Position numbers and translations under genes: made by a program | Notes under the pieces: model-generated | What the model was told of the DNA's origin: nothing | What the model saw: the letters and a program-made list of their open reading frames with translations, nothing else | Databases searched by the model: none | Shown: piece by piece, positions 17,645 to 26,689 of the stretch | Numbering within the stretch: the stretch's first letter is position 1 | Layout: every line of letters begins with the position of its first letter | Assembly (NCBI GenBank): GCA_044508675.1 | Contig: JBIQHF010000008.1 | Coordinates: forward strand, 1-64,000 | From: Raineyella sp044508675 | GTDB taxonomy: Bacteria > Actinomycetota > Actinomycetes > Propionibacteriales > Propionibacteriaceae | Reading direction: 5' to 3' | Length of the DNA: 64,000 nucleotides

Positions 17645-18014
17645 CGTTTCCTCCCAGGTCCTTCTCGTCGGTCAGCGGATCGGTCGTACGGTCGGCCGGC
17701 GAGGAGTAGCCGGTCGCCCGGCGACGGATGTCGGCCTCCTTGGCGTCGGCGACCGACTCGAGGGTCTCCTTGCGGATCCCGGCGGCGGTGCGCCGGGGCA
17801 TGGCCAGGCCCAGGCCGAGCAGCAGGCCACCGAGCGCGGCCAGCCCGATGGCCAGCGCGAGTTCTTGTTGCGGGTTGATCTGTGGGGCGCTGCGCATCGA
17901 CTCGGCGACGGCGACGAGGTTGCGCAACTCGAGCCACCCGCGGAAGGCGTAGACGCCGGCACCGACGCCGCCGGCCAGGCCCAGCAGGACCAGAAGCCAC
18001 TTGAGGATCTTCAT
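17628..18014 (-). CDS. Small membrane protein of unknown function
   Basis: 128 residues with two membrane helices (about 4-22 and 50-72, the second ALAIGLAALGGLLLGLGLAM), then a charged cytoplasmic tail rich in Asp, Lys and Arg. I do not recognise a family. ATG 18014 is preferred over GTG 18023, because TAGAGT lies 7 nt before it, the leaderless layout; the GTG is part of that hexamer's flank. It precedes and overlaps the PPOX protein gene, so the two may work together, but nothing in the sequence shows how. Confidence 0.6.
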   Translation of the reverse strand: MKILKWLLVLLGLAGGVGAGVYAFRGWLELRNLVAVAESMRSAPQINPQQELALAIGLAALGGLLLGLGLAMPRRTAAGIRKETLESVADAKEADIRRRATGYSSPADRTTDPLTDEKDLGGNDGQSG

Positions 18015-18110
18015 GGGGCTCACTCTAGGGTGAAACCAGGACCCGAAAGGTGGGGCTCCCTCGCGCGTCGGAACGCGGGGAATACACCCGCGGGCACCCC
18101 TGTTAAGGTG

Positions 18111-18124
18111 GTTGAAGATTCAAC
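18111..18124. promoter_or_regulatory. GTTGAA-N2-TTCAAC palindrome upstream of the LLM oxidoreductase
   Basis: GTTGAAGATTCAAC is a perfect inverted repeat with 6-nt arms and a 2-nt centre, 16 nt upstream of the ATG at 18141. The position between the likely promoter and the ribosome site fits a repressor operator, for example of the MarR type. A shorter copy is at 11074-11085. Confidence 0.45.
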
Positions 18125-18140
18125 ACGAAGGGAATCGACC

Positions 18141-19286
18141 ATGCAGTTCGGCGTCTTCACCATCGGTGATGTCACTACCGACCCGACCACCGGCCGTACG
18201 CCCACCGAGGGTGAACGGATCCGGGCGATGATGACCATCGCGGAGCACGCCGAGCAGCTGGGACTCGACGTGTTCGCCACCGGCGAGCACCACAACCCGC
18301 CGTTCGTCCCGTCCAGCCCGACCACGATGCTGGGCTACATCGCCGGACGTACGAAGAACATCCTGCTGTCCACCGCGACCACGCTGATCACCACCAACGA
18401 CCCGGTGAAGATCGCCGAGGACTACGCGATGCTGCAGCACCTGGCCGACGGCCGGGTCGACCTGATGCTCGGTCGTGGCAACACCGGCCCGGTCTACCCG
18501 TGGTTCGGCAAGGACATCCGGCAGGGCATCCCGCTGGCGATCGAGAACTACCACCTGCTGCGGCGGCTGTGGCGCGAGCCGGTGGTCGACTGGCAGGGCG
18601 AGTTCCGTACGCCCCTGCGCGGCTACACCTCGACCCCGATGCCGCTGGACGACACCCCGCCGTTCGTCTGGCACGGGTCGATCCGCTCCCCCGAGATCGC
18701 CGAGCAGGCCGCGTTCTACGGTGACGGCTTCTTCCACAACAACATCTTCTGGGACAAGGCCCACGTCGCCCAAATGGTCGGCTTCTACCGGCAGCGCTTC
18801 GAGCACTACGGGCACGGGCGCGCCGACCAGGCGATCGTCGGGCTCGGCGGCCAGGTGTTCATGCGGAAGAACTCCCAGGACGCGGTCAACGAGTTCCGCC
18901 CCTACTTCGACAACGCCCCGGTCTACGGCCACGGCCCCTCGCTGGAGGAGTACACGGCGATGACCCCGCTGACCGTCGGCTCCCCCGACCAGGTGATCGA
19001 GAAGTACCTGTCGTACGCCGACACCGCCGGTGACTACCAGCGCCAGATGTTCCTGATGGACCACGCCGGACTCCCGCTCCATGTGGTGCTGGAGCAAATG
19101 GACATCCTGGCCACCGAGGTGGTGCCGGTGCTGCGCGCCGAGTTCGATGCCCGCCGACCCGCACACGTGCCCTCCGATCCCCCCACCCACGCCTCGCTGG
19201 TCGCCGAAGGGCCGGACAGCAAGCACCGCCTCGTCCAGAGCGCCGTCCTGCCCGAGGACCAGACCACCGCAGAGGAGAACGCATGA
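18141..19286 (+). CDS. LLM-class flavin-dependent oxidoreductase (CE1758-like)
   Basis: 381 residues of a luciferase-like monooxygenase: FGVFTIGDVTTDP at the N-terminus, the AEHAEQLGLDVFATGEHHNPPF core strand, TATTLITTNDPVKIAEDYAMLQHLADGRVDLMLGRGNTGPVY, and a C-terminal barrel segment. The family oxidises substrates with FMNH2 and O2, and this subgroup (CE1758 family) is regularly paired with a dedicated reductase. That reductase is encoded immediately downstream with an ATGA overlap. ATG 18141 follows GAAGGGA; longer frames upstream are not supported. Substrate unknown. Confidence 0.88.
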   Translation: MQFGVFTIGDVTTDPTTGRTPTEGERIRAMMTIAEHAEQLGLDVFATGEHHNPPFVPSSPTTMLGYIAGRTKNILLSTATTLITTNDPVKIAEDYAMLQHLADGRVDLMLGRGNTGPVYPWFGKDIRQGIPLAIENYHLLRRLWREPVVDWQGEFRTPLRGYTSTPMPLDDTPPFVWHGSIRSPEIAEQAAFYGDGFFHNNIFWDKAHVAQMVGFYRQRFEHYGHGRADQAIVGLGGQVFMRKNSQDAVNEFRPYFDNAPVYGHGPSLEEYTAMTPLTVGSPDQVIEKYLSYADTAGDYQRQMFLMDHAGLPLHVVLEQMDILATEVVPVLRAEFDARRPAHVPSDPPTHASLVAEGPDSKHRLVQSAVLPEDQTTAEENA

Positions 19287-19960
19287 CCCGCAAGCTCGCC
19301 GTCGTCAGTGCCGGGGTCGGCAACCCGTCGTCGACCCGTCTGCTCGCCGACCGGATCACCGCCGCCGTACAGAGCCAGGTCGGCGCCCGGGGCGAGGACG
19401 TCCGGGTCGACGTGATCGAGGTCCGCCGGATCGCCGCCGGCCTGGCCACGATGACCACCGCGGCCGGGCTGCCGGTCCCCGAGGTGACCCGGGCCCAGGA
19501 CATCGTCCGGGCCGCCGACGGGGTCATCGCGGTCACCCCGGTGTTCTCGGGCAGCTACGCCGGGCTGTTCAAGATGTTCTGGGACACCTTCGGGCCCGAC
19601 GACCTGTCCGGCATGCCGGTGCTGATCGGCGCGACCGCGGGCACCCCGCGGCACTCGCTGGTGCTCGACCACGCGATGCGGCCGCTGTTCACGTACTACC
19701 GCACCGTCGTGGTGCCGACCGGGGTGTTCGCCGCCACCGAGGACTTCGGTGCCGGCACCGGTGGCGAGCAGCTCGGACGCCGGATCACCCGGGCGGCCGG
19801 CGAACTGGCCGCGCTGATGGTTGCCGCCCCGACCGGCGTGGAGGGCTTCGTGCCCACCAACGGCACCCGCTCCCACGGCGCCGACCTGCCGGATCCGACC
19901 AGCATCACCCCGTTCACCCGGCTGCTGGCCGGCCACGACGGATCGGGCCCGGCCCAGTAG
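19283..19960 (+). CDS. NADPH-dependent FMN reductase (CE1759-like)
   Basis: 225 residues with a flavodoxin-like fold: KLAVVSAGVGNPSSTRLLAD at the N-terminus, the phosphate-binding SxGxxxPSST loop, and the TPVFSGSYAGLFKMFWDTF segment characteristic of NADPH-dependent FMN reductases. It overlaps the monooxygenase stop by 4 nt (ATGA), so translation is coupled. It should supply reduced FMN to that partner. It converges with the siderophore transporter operon 6 nt later. Confidence 0.88.
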   Translation: MTRKLAVVSAGVGNPSSTRLLADRITAAVQSQVGARGEDVRVDVIEVRRIAAGLATMTTAAGLPVPEVTRAQDIVRAADGVIAVTPVFSGSYAGLFKMFWDTFGPDDLSGMPVLIGATAGTPRHSLVLDHAMRPLFTYYRTVVVPTGVFAATEDFGAGTGGEQLGRRITRAAGELAALMVAAPTGVEGFVPTNGTRSHGADLPDPTSITPFTRLLAGHDGSGPAQ

Positions 19961-19966
19961 TAGGGC

Positions 19967-20722
19967 TCAGTAGTAGACCGCGAGCGGGCCGTCGGGGCCC
20001 TGGATGACCTGGACCGGGGTGTCGAACACCCGGGTGAGCACCTCGCTCGTCATGACCTGCTCCGGCGTCCCGAACTCCGCCAGCCTGCCGTCCTTGACGG
20101 CGCAGATGTGGTCGGCGTACCGCCCGGCGAAGTTGATGTCGTGCAGGACGATGACGATCGTCCGGTCCAGTTCCTCGGCCGCCCGGCGCAGGTGCTTCAT
20201 CATCTGCACCGAGTGGCGCATGTCCAGGTTGTTCAGCGGCTCGTCGAGCAGCACGTACTCGGTGTCCTGGCACAGCACCATCGCCACGTACGCCCGCTGG
20301 CGCTGGCCGCCGGAGAGCTGGTCGAGGAAACGGTCCTCCAGGTCCGACAGCTCGAGGAAGTCGATCGCGCGGCTGATCACCTCCTCGTCCTTGGCCGTCA
20401 GCCGGCCCTGGGAGTGGGGGAATCGGCCGAACCCGACGAGCTGGCGGACGGTCAGGCGGGTGATGAAGTGGTTCTCCTGGCGCAGGATCGACACGATCTT
20501 CGCCAGGTCCCTCGACCCGGTGGTGGTGACGTCGTGGCCGGCGATCTCGATCACGCCCGCATCGAGGCCGAGCAGTCGCCCCATCATGGTCAGCAGCGTC
20601 GACTTGCCGGCCCCGTTGGGGCCGACCAGTGCGGTGATCCCGCCGCGGGGGATCTGCAGGTCGACCGGCCCGATGGCGACCTCGCTGCTGTAGTCCTTGC
20701 GTACCTCGGTGAGCGTGATCAC
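19967..20722 (-). CDS. Iron-siderophore ABC transporter ATP-binding protein
   Basis: 251 residues, FepC/FecE-like. Walker A GPNGAGKST, ABC signature LSGGQRQRAYVAMVL, Walker B YVLLDEP and the switch His in IVIVLHDINFA are all intact. GTG 20722 follows GGAAGG and overlaps the permease stop by 4 nt; the much longer open frame to 21769 is a G+C artefact over the permease gene. It powers import through the two FecCD-type permeases encoded just upstream. Confidence 0.93.
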   Translation of the reverse strand: MITLTEVRKDYSSEVAIGPVDLQIPRGGITALVGPNGAGKSTLLTMMGRLLGLDAGVIEIAGHDVTTTGSRDLAKIVSILRQENHFITRLTVRQLVGFGRFPHSQGRLTAKDEEVISRAIDFLELSDLEDRFLDQLSGGQRQRAYVAMVLCQDTEYVLLDEPLNNLDMRHSVQMMKHLRRAAEELDRTIVIVLHDINFAGRYADHICAVKDGRLAEFGTPEQVMTSEVLTRVFDTPVQVIQGPDGPLAVYY

Positions 20723-21804
20723 AGCCGTCCCTTCCTGAGGATGACGAAGAGGAACACCGAGCCGCCGACCAGTTCGATGATGATGGAGACGACGCCCTGC
20801 GCATAGAACAGGTGCTTCATCACGAAATAGGCGCCGGAGAGCACAACGAAGCCGGTCAGTGCGGCGACCGGGAAGACGTAGCGGTGGTCGTGGGTGTCGG
20901 CGAACTGGTACGCCAGCGTCGCCACCAGGAATCCGAGGAACGTCATCGGCCCGACCAGGGCCGTCGACACCGCCATCAGGATCGAGACCAGGAACAGCAC
21001 CCGCATCGTCTCGGCGCGGTGGTTCAGGCCCAGGTTGGTGCTGGTCTGGCGCCCCAGCGCCAGCACGTTCAGCTGCCGCGAACGCAGCCACAGCAGCACG
21101 GCGGCGCCGACGCACAGCGGGATGGCGACCGGCAGGTACGCCGGATCGGCGTTCGCGACGCTGCCGAACATCCGTGCCGTGAGCACGTCGAACTCGCTGG
21201 GGGTCAGCAGCCGCTGCATGAACGTGGCGATCGAGCGCAGTCCCCCGCCGATGATGATGCCGACCAGCAGCATCACCTGCAGGTTGCCGTACGTGCCGGA
21301 CAGCAGCCAGCCGTACAGGGCCAGTGAGAACGCGACCATCAGGGCGATCTGCAGGAGGAATTGCGGGACCCCCTGCAAGAACAGGATGCCGGCCGCGCCG
21401 AGGAAGTACACCGACGAGGTCTGCACCGCCACGTACAGCGACTCGAACCCCATGATGGAGGGGGTGAGGATGCGGTTGTTGGTCACCGTCTGGAAGCTCA
21501 CCGTGGCGACGGCCTGGCAGAGGGCCACCACCGCCATCACCACCACCGCGGTGGCCCGCAGCTCGGCGATCCGCCAGAAGCCGGCGGAGCCGAGCGGCAT
21601 CGGGTTGTCCCAGGCCAGCAGCCCGAACCCGAATCCGACGGCCAGGACGACGAGCGCGAGCAGGATGATCCGGTAACGCCGTCGGGCGTGCGGGGTGGAC
21701 AGCGCGCCGGAGTGGCGGTGCCGTGCCCTCGCCGGCGAGGTGTCCACGGCAGGTCCGGTCCCGGCCCACGCCGGGGTGGTCGCCTCAGACGTCGCCTCAG
21801 ACAT
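20719..21804 (-). CDS. Iron-siderophore ABC transporter permease (FecCD family)
   Basis: 361 residues with about nine to ten membrane helices. Typical FecCD elements are FWRIAELRATAVVVMAVVAL near the first helices and the GPMTFLGFLVATLAYQ segment that contains the coupling-loop region for the ATPase. About 50 charged and polar residues precede the first helix. It overlaps the second permease gene by 8 nt and the ATPase gene by 4 nt. It probably forms a heterodimer with the other permease. Confidence 0.9.
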   Translation of the reverse strand: MSEATSEATTPAWAGTGPAVDTSPARARHRHSGALSTPHARRRYRIILLALVVLAVGFGFGLLAWDNPMPLGSAGFWRIAELRATAVVVMAVVALCQAVATVSFQTVTNNRILTPSIMGFESLYVAVQTSSVYFLGAAGILFLQGVPQFLLQIALMVAFSLALYGWLLSGTYGNLQVMLLVGIIIGGGLRSIATFMQRLLTPSEFDVLTARMFGSVANADPAYLPVAIPLCVGAAVLLWLRSRQLNVLALGRQTSTNLGLNHRAETMRVLFLVSILMAVSTALVGPMTFLGFLVATLAYQFADTHDHRYVFPVAALTGFVVLSGAYFVMKHLFYAQGVVSIIIELVGGSVFLFVILRKGRL

Positions 21805-22798
21805 GGCGACGCTGCCGCAGGATCATCAGGACGAAGACGACCGCACCGATGATGCCGAGGATGAGCGAGACGGGCACCTCGAAGGGCCGGATGATCGTCC
21901 GGCCGACCAGGTCGCACGCCGTGACGATGCCGATGCCGAGCAGCGCCACCCAGGGCAGGTTGCTGCGCAGGTTGTCCCCGCGCACCATCGAGACCACGTT
22001 GGGCACGATCAGGCCCAGGAACGGCAGGTTGCCGACCACCACGGTGACCACCCCGGTGGCCAGCGCGATCAGACCGGTGCCGAGCAGGATCATCCGGTGG
22101 TAGTCCAGCCCGACGTTGGTGGCGATCTCCTCGCCCAGGCCGGCCACGGTGAAGCGGTCGGCGGCGAGGAACACCGCCACGCCGACCAGCAGCACGATCC
22201 AGAGGATCTCGTAGGATCCGCGCAGCACCGAAGTGAAGCTGCCGGCGAACCACACCCCCAGGCTCTGCAGCATGTTGGTCTCCAGCGCGATGAAGGACGA
22301 GACCGCCCCCACCACGGCGCCGAGCATGATGCCGATGATCGGCACGATCAGCGAGGACCGCAGCGACACCCGGCGCAGGAACAGGAAGAACACCATCGTG
22401 CCGAGGAAGGCGAAGACCACCGCGACGACCATTCGGGCCATCAGACCGGCTCCCGGAGCCACGATCATCACGGTGAGCAGGCCCAGCCCGGCCCATTCGG
22501 TGGTTCCGGTGGTGGTCGGTTCGACGAACCGGTTCTGGGTGAGCAGCTGCATCACCAGCCCGCTCATCGCCATCGCCGCCCCGGCCAGGACCAGCGCGAT
22601 GGTGCGGGGGATGCGGGTGATGGCGAACATCTGGTCGCCGTCCTCGGCGCCGAGCACGTCGTAGACGCCGGTGAACAGGGAGACGACGAGCAGTGCGCCG
22701 ACCACCAGCACGCCGACCAGCAGCTTCCGGTCGACGATCCGGGAGGGCCCGGCGACGTCAGCGGCGGGCGGTGCGCCGGGGATGAGCGTTGTCTGCAT
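21797..22798 (-). CDS. Iron-siderophore ABC transporter permease (FecCD family)
   Basis: 333 residues, polytopic, with RIPRTIALVLAGAAMAMSGLVMQ (the conserved R-x-P-R entry to the second helix) and GNLPFLGLIVPNVVSMVRG, the cytoplasmic coupling helix that contacts the ATPase. It is the first permease gene of the operon, 17 nt after the binding-protein gene. The N-terminal cytoplasmic stretch is short, as usual for FecD-type subunits. Confidence 0.92.
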   Translation of the reverse strand: MQTTLIPGAPPAADVAGPSRIVDRKLLVGVLVVGALLVVSLFTGVYDVLGAEDGDQMFAITRIPRTIALVLAGAAMAMSGLVMQLLTQNRFVEPTTTGTTEWAGLGLLTVMIVAPGAGLMARMVVAVVFAFLGTMVFFLFLRRVSLRSSLIVPIIGIMLGAVVGAVSSFIALETNMLQSLGVWFAGSFTSVLRGSYEILWIVLLVGVAVFLAADRFTVAGLGEEIATNVGLDYHRMILLGTGLIALATGVVTVVVGNLPFLGLIVPNVVSMVRGDNLRSNLPWVALLGIGIVTACDLVGRTIIRPFEVPVSLILGIIGAVVFVLMILRQRRHV

Positions 22799-22815
22799 GG
22801 CACTGCGCCCAGCGG

Positions 22816-23799
22816 TCAGTTCTGGCCGGTGAGTGCGTCGGCGAATGTGCCGAAGAACTCGGTGTAGGTCTGGATGCCCTCGTTGATGTACGTGTCGGCC
22901 GGCAGGTAGACGATGTTGCCCTGCTGGACCGCGGTGACGTTGGCGAGCGCTGCGGAGTCCTCGAGGATCGCGGAGGCAGGCTGCACGTCACCGGTGCCGA
23001 CGGCCGCGTCACGGTCCAGCACCAGGATCCAGTCGGGGTTGGCGGCGGCGATGGCCTCCACCGAGATGTCGTCCCCCTCGTGGTTGTCACTGGCCTGCTC
23101 GACCTGGAGGGCGGGGGTCAGTCCGAGGATGTCGAAGACCGGGCCGAGGGTCCGGCCGACACCCGGGGCGATGTAGCCGATCTCGCCGCCGGAGACATTG
23201 ACCGCCATCACGGTCTGGGCCGGGTCGTACGCCCCCTTGGCCTCGGCGATGGCCGCGTCCAGGTCGGCACTGAGCTGCTGGGCCTGCGCCTGCTTGCCGA
23301 AGATCTCGCCCAGGACGGTGACCTGGCGCTTCAGCTCGGCGTCCAGCGGCTCGCCCTCGCGCGGGTCGAGGTCGATGACGGCGGCCTGCGGAGCCAGGGA
23401 GGCGAACTCGTCGCGGTACTGGGCGAAGCGCTGGCCGTTGATGATCAGGTCGGGCTCGACGGCGACGACGGCCTCGAGGTTGGGCTCGCGGTGGTTACCG
23501 AGGTCGACGATGTCCGCGTCGGTCGTGTAGCTGACCGTGCTGGGCATCAGCGCCACCGCGCCGGCGCTCAGCTCCACGCCCCAGGAGTCCAGCGTCTCGA
23601 AGGTCCGGTTGTCCGTGGCGACGACCGACCGGGGCGGGACCGTGACGGTCTGGGTGCCGTGGTTGTCCTCGACCTCGATGGTCGTCGCACTGGTGGGCGA
23701 AGTCTCGGCGCCCACCCCCTGGCCGGCACAGCCGGCCAGCGCGAGCAGCGAGGCGGCGGCCAGCGCCGCCAGGGTCGTGAACCGTCGTTCCGTGCGCAT
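22816..23799 (-). CDS. Siderophore-binding lipoprotein (FatB/FepB-like)
   Basis: 327 residues with a lipoprotein signal: a basic start, a hydrophobic core (LAALAAASLLALAG) and lipobox LAGC. The body is a class III binding protein with ATDNRTFETLDSWGVELSAG, DADIVDLGNHREPNLEAVVAVEPDLIINGQ and a second lobe after a long helix. The GNHREPNLEAVVAVEPDLII stretch resembles FatB/YclQ-type catecholate or petrobactin binders more than ferrichrome binders, but ligand is inference. It leads the operon, directly behind an IdeR/DtxR box. Confidence 0.9.
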   Translation of the reverse strand: MRTERRFTTLAALAAASLLALAGCAGQGVGAETSPTSATTIEVEDNHGTQTVTVPPRSVVATDNRTFETLDSWGVELSAGAVALMPSTVSYTTDADIVDLGNHREPNLEAVVAVEPDLIINGQRFAQYRDEFASLAPQAAVIDLDPREGEPLDAELKRQVTVLGEIFGKQAQAQQLSADLDAAIAEAKGAYDPAQTVMAVNVSGGEIGYIAPGVGRTLGPVFDILGLTPALQVEQASDNHEGDDISVEAIAAANPDWILVLDRDAAVGTGDVQPASAILEDSAALANVTAVQQGNIVYLPADTYINEGIQTYTEFFGTFADALTGQN

Positions 23800-23823
23800 G
23801 GGTCGTCCCTTCGAGATGCCAAG

Positions 23824-23842
23824 TTAGATTAGGCTTACCTAA
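23824..23842. promoter_or_regulatory. IdeR/DtxR box controlling the siderophore transporter
   Basis: TTAGATTAGGCTTACCTAA matches 17 of 19 positions of the DtxR/IdeR consensus TTAGGTTAGSCTAACCTAA. It lies 25 nt upstream of the binding-protein start on the minus strand. By analogy with characterised actinobacterial regulons, Fe2+-loaded IdeR would repress the transporter when iron is plentiful. Confidence 0.85.
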
Positions 23843-23915
23843 GCCCACGTTTCGATGGAGCGACCACCCCGCGTTCAGCTCCGCGGCACAGCGCCGGCCG
23901 CGACGAACCCCCGGC

Positions 23916-23945
23916 TTGCATCGGTCGCCGCACGTCTTTCATAAT
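23916..23945 (+). promoter_or_regulatory. Probable promoter of the sulfate transporter operon
   Basis: TTGCAT (23916-23921) and CATAAT (23940-23945) are separated by 18 nt, giving a plausible SigA-type promoter about 75 nt upstream of the sulfate-binding protein ATG at 24022. A GGAGG-led ATG at 23958 inside the leader opens a frame that overlaps the gene out of register; I do not regard it as a gene. Confidence 0.5.
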
Positions 23946-24021
23946 CACCGGAGGTTTATGAGTTATTCACCTTCTCTTATGGGTTGGGTGCTCGCAGCCC
24001 ACTCCGACAGGAAGGACGCCG

Positions 24022-25047
24022 ATGGCCCGTACGCCGCACGGTGTGTTGATCGGCGCCGTGGCCGCCCTGGTCCTGCTGCTGTCGGCCTGTGCCGGCGGCC
24101 CCAGCGACGTTCCCGGCACCCGCTCCACCCCGGCAAGCGGCCCGGTGCTCAACCTGTACGCCTTCTCGGTGGCCAAGCCGGCGTACGACGCGCTGACCGA
24201 GGCGTACGCCCGCACCCCGGGGGGATCGCAGGTGACGCTGCTCACCTCCTACGGCGCCTCCGGCGACCAGTCACGCAAGGTCGCCGCCGGAGCGCCCGCC
24301 GACATCGTCAGCCTGTCGATCACCCCTGACCTCACCCACCTCGTCGACGCCGGTATGGTCGCCCCGGACTGGGACGCCGGACCGGATCGCGGCGTGCCGC
24401 TCAGCTCGGTGGTCGTGTTCGTCGTCCGCGACGGCAACCCGAAGGGCATCCACGACTGGTCCGACCTGCTGCGGCCCGACGTCGACGTCGTCACCCCGAA
24501 CCCGCTCAGCTCCGGTTCGGCGCAGTGGAACCTGCTGGCGCCGTACGCCGCGGCCAGCCACGGTGGCCAGGACCCGCAAGCCGGGCTGGACTACGTCCGG
24601 GCCCTGGTCACCGAGCACGTCAGCACCCGACCGGCCTCCGCATCCGAGGCGACCGAGACCTTCCGGCAGGGACACGGCGACGTGCTGCTGAGCTATGAGA
24701 ACGAGGCGGTCACCGCGCAACGCAAGGGTGACGCGTTCGACCACGTCGTCCCCCCGCAGACGATCCGGATCGAGAACCCGGTCGCCGTGATCGGGACCGG
24801 CCCGCACCGGCGCCAGGCCCAGCGGTTCGTCGACTTCCTGGGGACGCCGGAGGCCCAGCAGGCGCTCGCCACGGCCGGCTACCGACCGGTCGACCCGGCC
24901 ATCGCCCGGGCGTACGCGGCCGACTACCCGGCCCCGGACCGGCTGTGGACCGTCGACGACCTCGGCGGCTGGCCCACCGTGACCAAGGAACTGTTCGCCC
25001 AGGACACCGGGGCGATCACCCAGATCTACCGCGAGGCGACCCGGTGA
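24022..25047 (+). CDS. Sulfate/thiosulfate-binding lipoprotein
   Basis: 341 residues with a lipoprotein signal peptide and lipobox (LLLSACAGG). Family marks are LNLYAFSVAKPAYDAL near the mature N-terminus, LTSYGASGDQSRKVAAGAPADIVSLSI (oxyanion-binding loop), the W-D-L repeat region and LLSYENEAV. These match Sbp/CysP sulfate-binding proteins. GGAAGG precedes ATG 24022. It overlaps the permease gene by 4 nt (GTGA) and is the first gene of a complete sulfate ABC transporter. Confidence 0.92.
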   Translation: MARTPHGVLIGAVAALVLLLSACAGGPSDVPGTRSTPASGPVLNLYAFSVAKPAYDALTEAYARTPGGSQVTLLTSYGASGDQSRKVAAGAPADIVSLSITPDLTHLVDAGMVAPDWDAGPDRGVPLSSVVVFVVRDGNPKGIHDWSDLLRPDVDVVTPNPLSSGSAQWNLLAPYAAASHGGQDPQAGLDYVRALVTEHVSTRPASASEATETFRQGHGDVLLSYENEAVTAQRKGDAFDHVVPPQTIRIENPVAVIGTGPHRRQAQRFVDFLGTPEAQQALATAGYRPVDPAIARAYAADYPAPDRLWTVDDLGGWPTVTKELFAQDTGAITQIYREATR

Positions 25048-25886
25048 GCACGTCCGGCCCGGCCCGTACGACCCCCACCAAGCGCCGCCGGTTGAGCCTG
25101 GGCGGGATCACCCCGGCGACGCTCGGCCTGGTCGTGCTGTGGGTCAGCGTCCTGGTCGCGCTACCGGTCGCCGCCCTGATCGCGCTCAGCCTGACCGGTG
25201 GACCGACCGGGTTCGTCGCGGCGATCACCCGGCCGAGCGCCCTGAACACGCTGGCCCTCACCGTCGGACTCGCCGCGGTGGTCAGCCTGGCCAACGCCGT
25301 GATGGGCACGGTCATCGCCTGGGTACTGGTCCGCGACGACTTCCCCGGCAAGCAGGTCGTCGACGCGATCATCGACATCCCGTTCGCCCTGCCGACCATC
25401 GTGGCCAGCATCGTGCTGCTGTCGCTGTACGGGCCGGAGAGCCCGATCGGGCTGCAGCTGTCCGGGACGCGCGTCGGCGTGATGCTCGCCCTGGCCTTCG
25501 TCACGCTGCCGTTCGTGGTCCGGGCGGTGCAGCCGGTGCTGCGCGAGCTGGACCGCGAGGCCGAGGAGGCCGCGGCGTCGCTGGGCGCACCCGGCTGGAC
25601 GATCTTCCGCCGAATCGTCTGGCCGGTACTGCTGCCGGCCGTCGCGAGTGGGACCGGACTCTCGTTCGCCCGGGCGATCGGCGAGTTCGGCTCGGTGGTC
25701 CTGATCGGCGGCAACCTGCCCGGACGCACCCAGGTCGCCTCCCAGTACATCCAACAGTTGATCGAGGCCGGCGACCAGGCCGGTGCGGCCGCCGTCTCGG
25801 TCGTGCTGCTGGCGATCTCGTTCGTCGTGCTGTCGGTGCTGCGGGTCACCTCCAGTCGGATGCAGCAGCGCGAGGAGTCGGCATGA
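25044..25886 (+). CDS. cysT: Sulfate ABC transporter permease CysT
   Basis: 280 residues with six membrane helices and the binding-protein-dependent permease motif EEAAASLGAPGWTIFRRIVWP (EAA loop). The DIPFALPTIVASIVLLSLYG segment is typical for CysT. GTG 25044 overlaps the binding-protein stop, and its own stop overlaps cysW (ATGA). It pairs with CysW to form the sulfate channel. Confidence 0.92.
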   Translation: MSTSGPARTTPTKRRRLSLGGITPATLGLVVLWVSVLVALPVAALIALSLTGGPTGFVAAITRPSALNTLALTVGLAAVVSLANAVMGTVIAWVLVRDDFPGKQVVDAIIDIPFALPTIVASIVLLSLYGPESPIGLQLSGTRVGVMLALAFVTLPFVVRAVQPVLRELDREAEEAAASLGAPGWTIFRRIVWPVLLPAVASGTGLSFARAIGEFGSVVLIGGNLPGRTQVASQYIQQLIEAGDQAGAAAVSVVLLAISFVVLSVLRVTSSRMQQREESA

Positions 25887-26689
25887 AGCAGTCGCGCGCC
25901 CTCCGGATCGGCCTGCGGACCCTCACCGTGGCCTACCTGGGGCTGCTGGTCGCCGTCCCGGTCGCGATGATCCTGTTCCGCGCGTTCCAGCCCGGGCTGC
26001 GGACCTGGTGGCAGTGGGTCACCACGCCCGCCGCGATCTCAGCCCTCAACCTGACCCTGCTGATCATCGTCATCGTCGTCCCGCTGAACATGGTCTTCGG
26101 GGTGATCACCGCGCTGGCCCTGGCCCGCGGCCGATTCCCCGGCCGGTCGCTGCTGCAAACCGTGGTGGACCTGCCGTTCGCGGTGTCCCCGGTCGTCGCG
26201 GGCGTGGCGATGATCGCACTGTGGGGCATCAACGGCTGGTTCGCGTTCCTGCCCGAGAACGGCATCCGGATCATCTACGCCCTGCCCGGCATGGTGCTCG
26301 CCACCTCGTTCGTCACCCTGCCGTTCGTGGTCCGCGAGGTCGAGCCGGTGCTGCGGGAGATCGGCACCGACCAGGAACAGGCCGCCGCCACCCTCGGCGC
26401 CAACCGGTTCCAGATCTTCTGGCGGATCACCCTGCCGTCGATCCGCTGGGGCCTGACGTACGGCACCGTGCTCACCATTTCCCGGGCGCTCGGCGAGTAC
26501 GGCGCGGTGCTGCTGGTGTCCTCCAACCTGCCGGGCGTCTCCCAGACCCTCACCCTGCTGGTGCACGCCCGCTTCGTCGACGACCACAACGTGTACGGGG
26601 CGTACGCGGCCTCCACGGTCCTGATGGGCCTGGCCCTGCTCACCCTGCTCGTCACCACGCTCCTGGACCGCTGGAGGAAGCAACGATGA
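25883..26689 (+). CDS. cysW: Sulfate ABC transporter permease CysW
   Basis: 268 residues, six membrane helices, EAA loop EQAAATLGANRFQIFWRITLP, and the CysW-type stretch VVDLPFAVSPVVAGVAMIALWG. ATG 25883 overlaps cysT by 4 nt and its stop overlaps cysA by 4 nt. The assignment to CysW over CysT follows gene order and the ALARGRFPGRSLLQTVVDLPFAVSP region. Confidence 0.92.
   Translation: MKQSRALRIGLRTLTVAYLGLLVAVPVAMILFRAFQPGLRTWWQWVTTPAAISALNLTLLIIVIVVPLNMVFGVITALALARGRFPGRSLLQTVVDLPFAVSPVVAGVAMIALWGINGWFAFLPENGIRIIYALPGMVLATSFVTLPFVVREVEPVLREIGTDQEQAAATLGANRFQIFWRITLPSIRWGLTYGTVLTISRALGEYGAVLLVSSNLPGVSQTLTLLVHARFVDDHNVYGAYAASTVLMGLALLTLLVTTLLDRWRKQR

Noticed and set aside
19967..21769. 600-codon frame covering siderophore ATPase and permease as one fusion
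   Set aside because: The part beyond 20722 is an antireading of the permease gene in another frame; the ATPase start at GTG 20722 has a ribosome site and the standard overlap.
23958..24329. GGAGG-led ATG opening a frame over the sulfate-binding protein gene, considered as a cysteine-sensing leader peptide
   Set aside because: The frame is long, has no Cys run and overlaps the real gene out of register for 300 nt. Known leader peptides of this kind are short.
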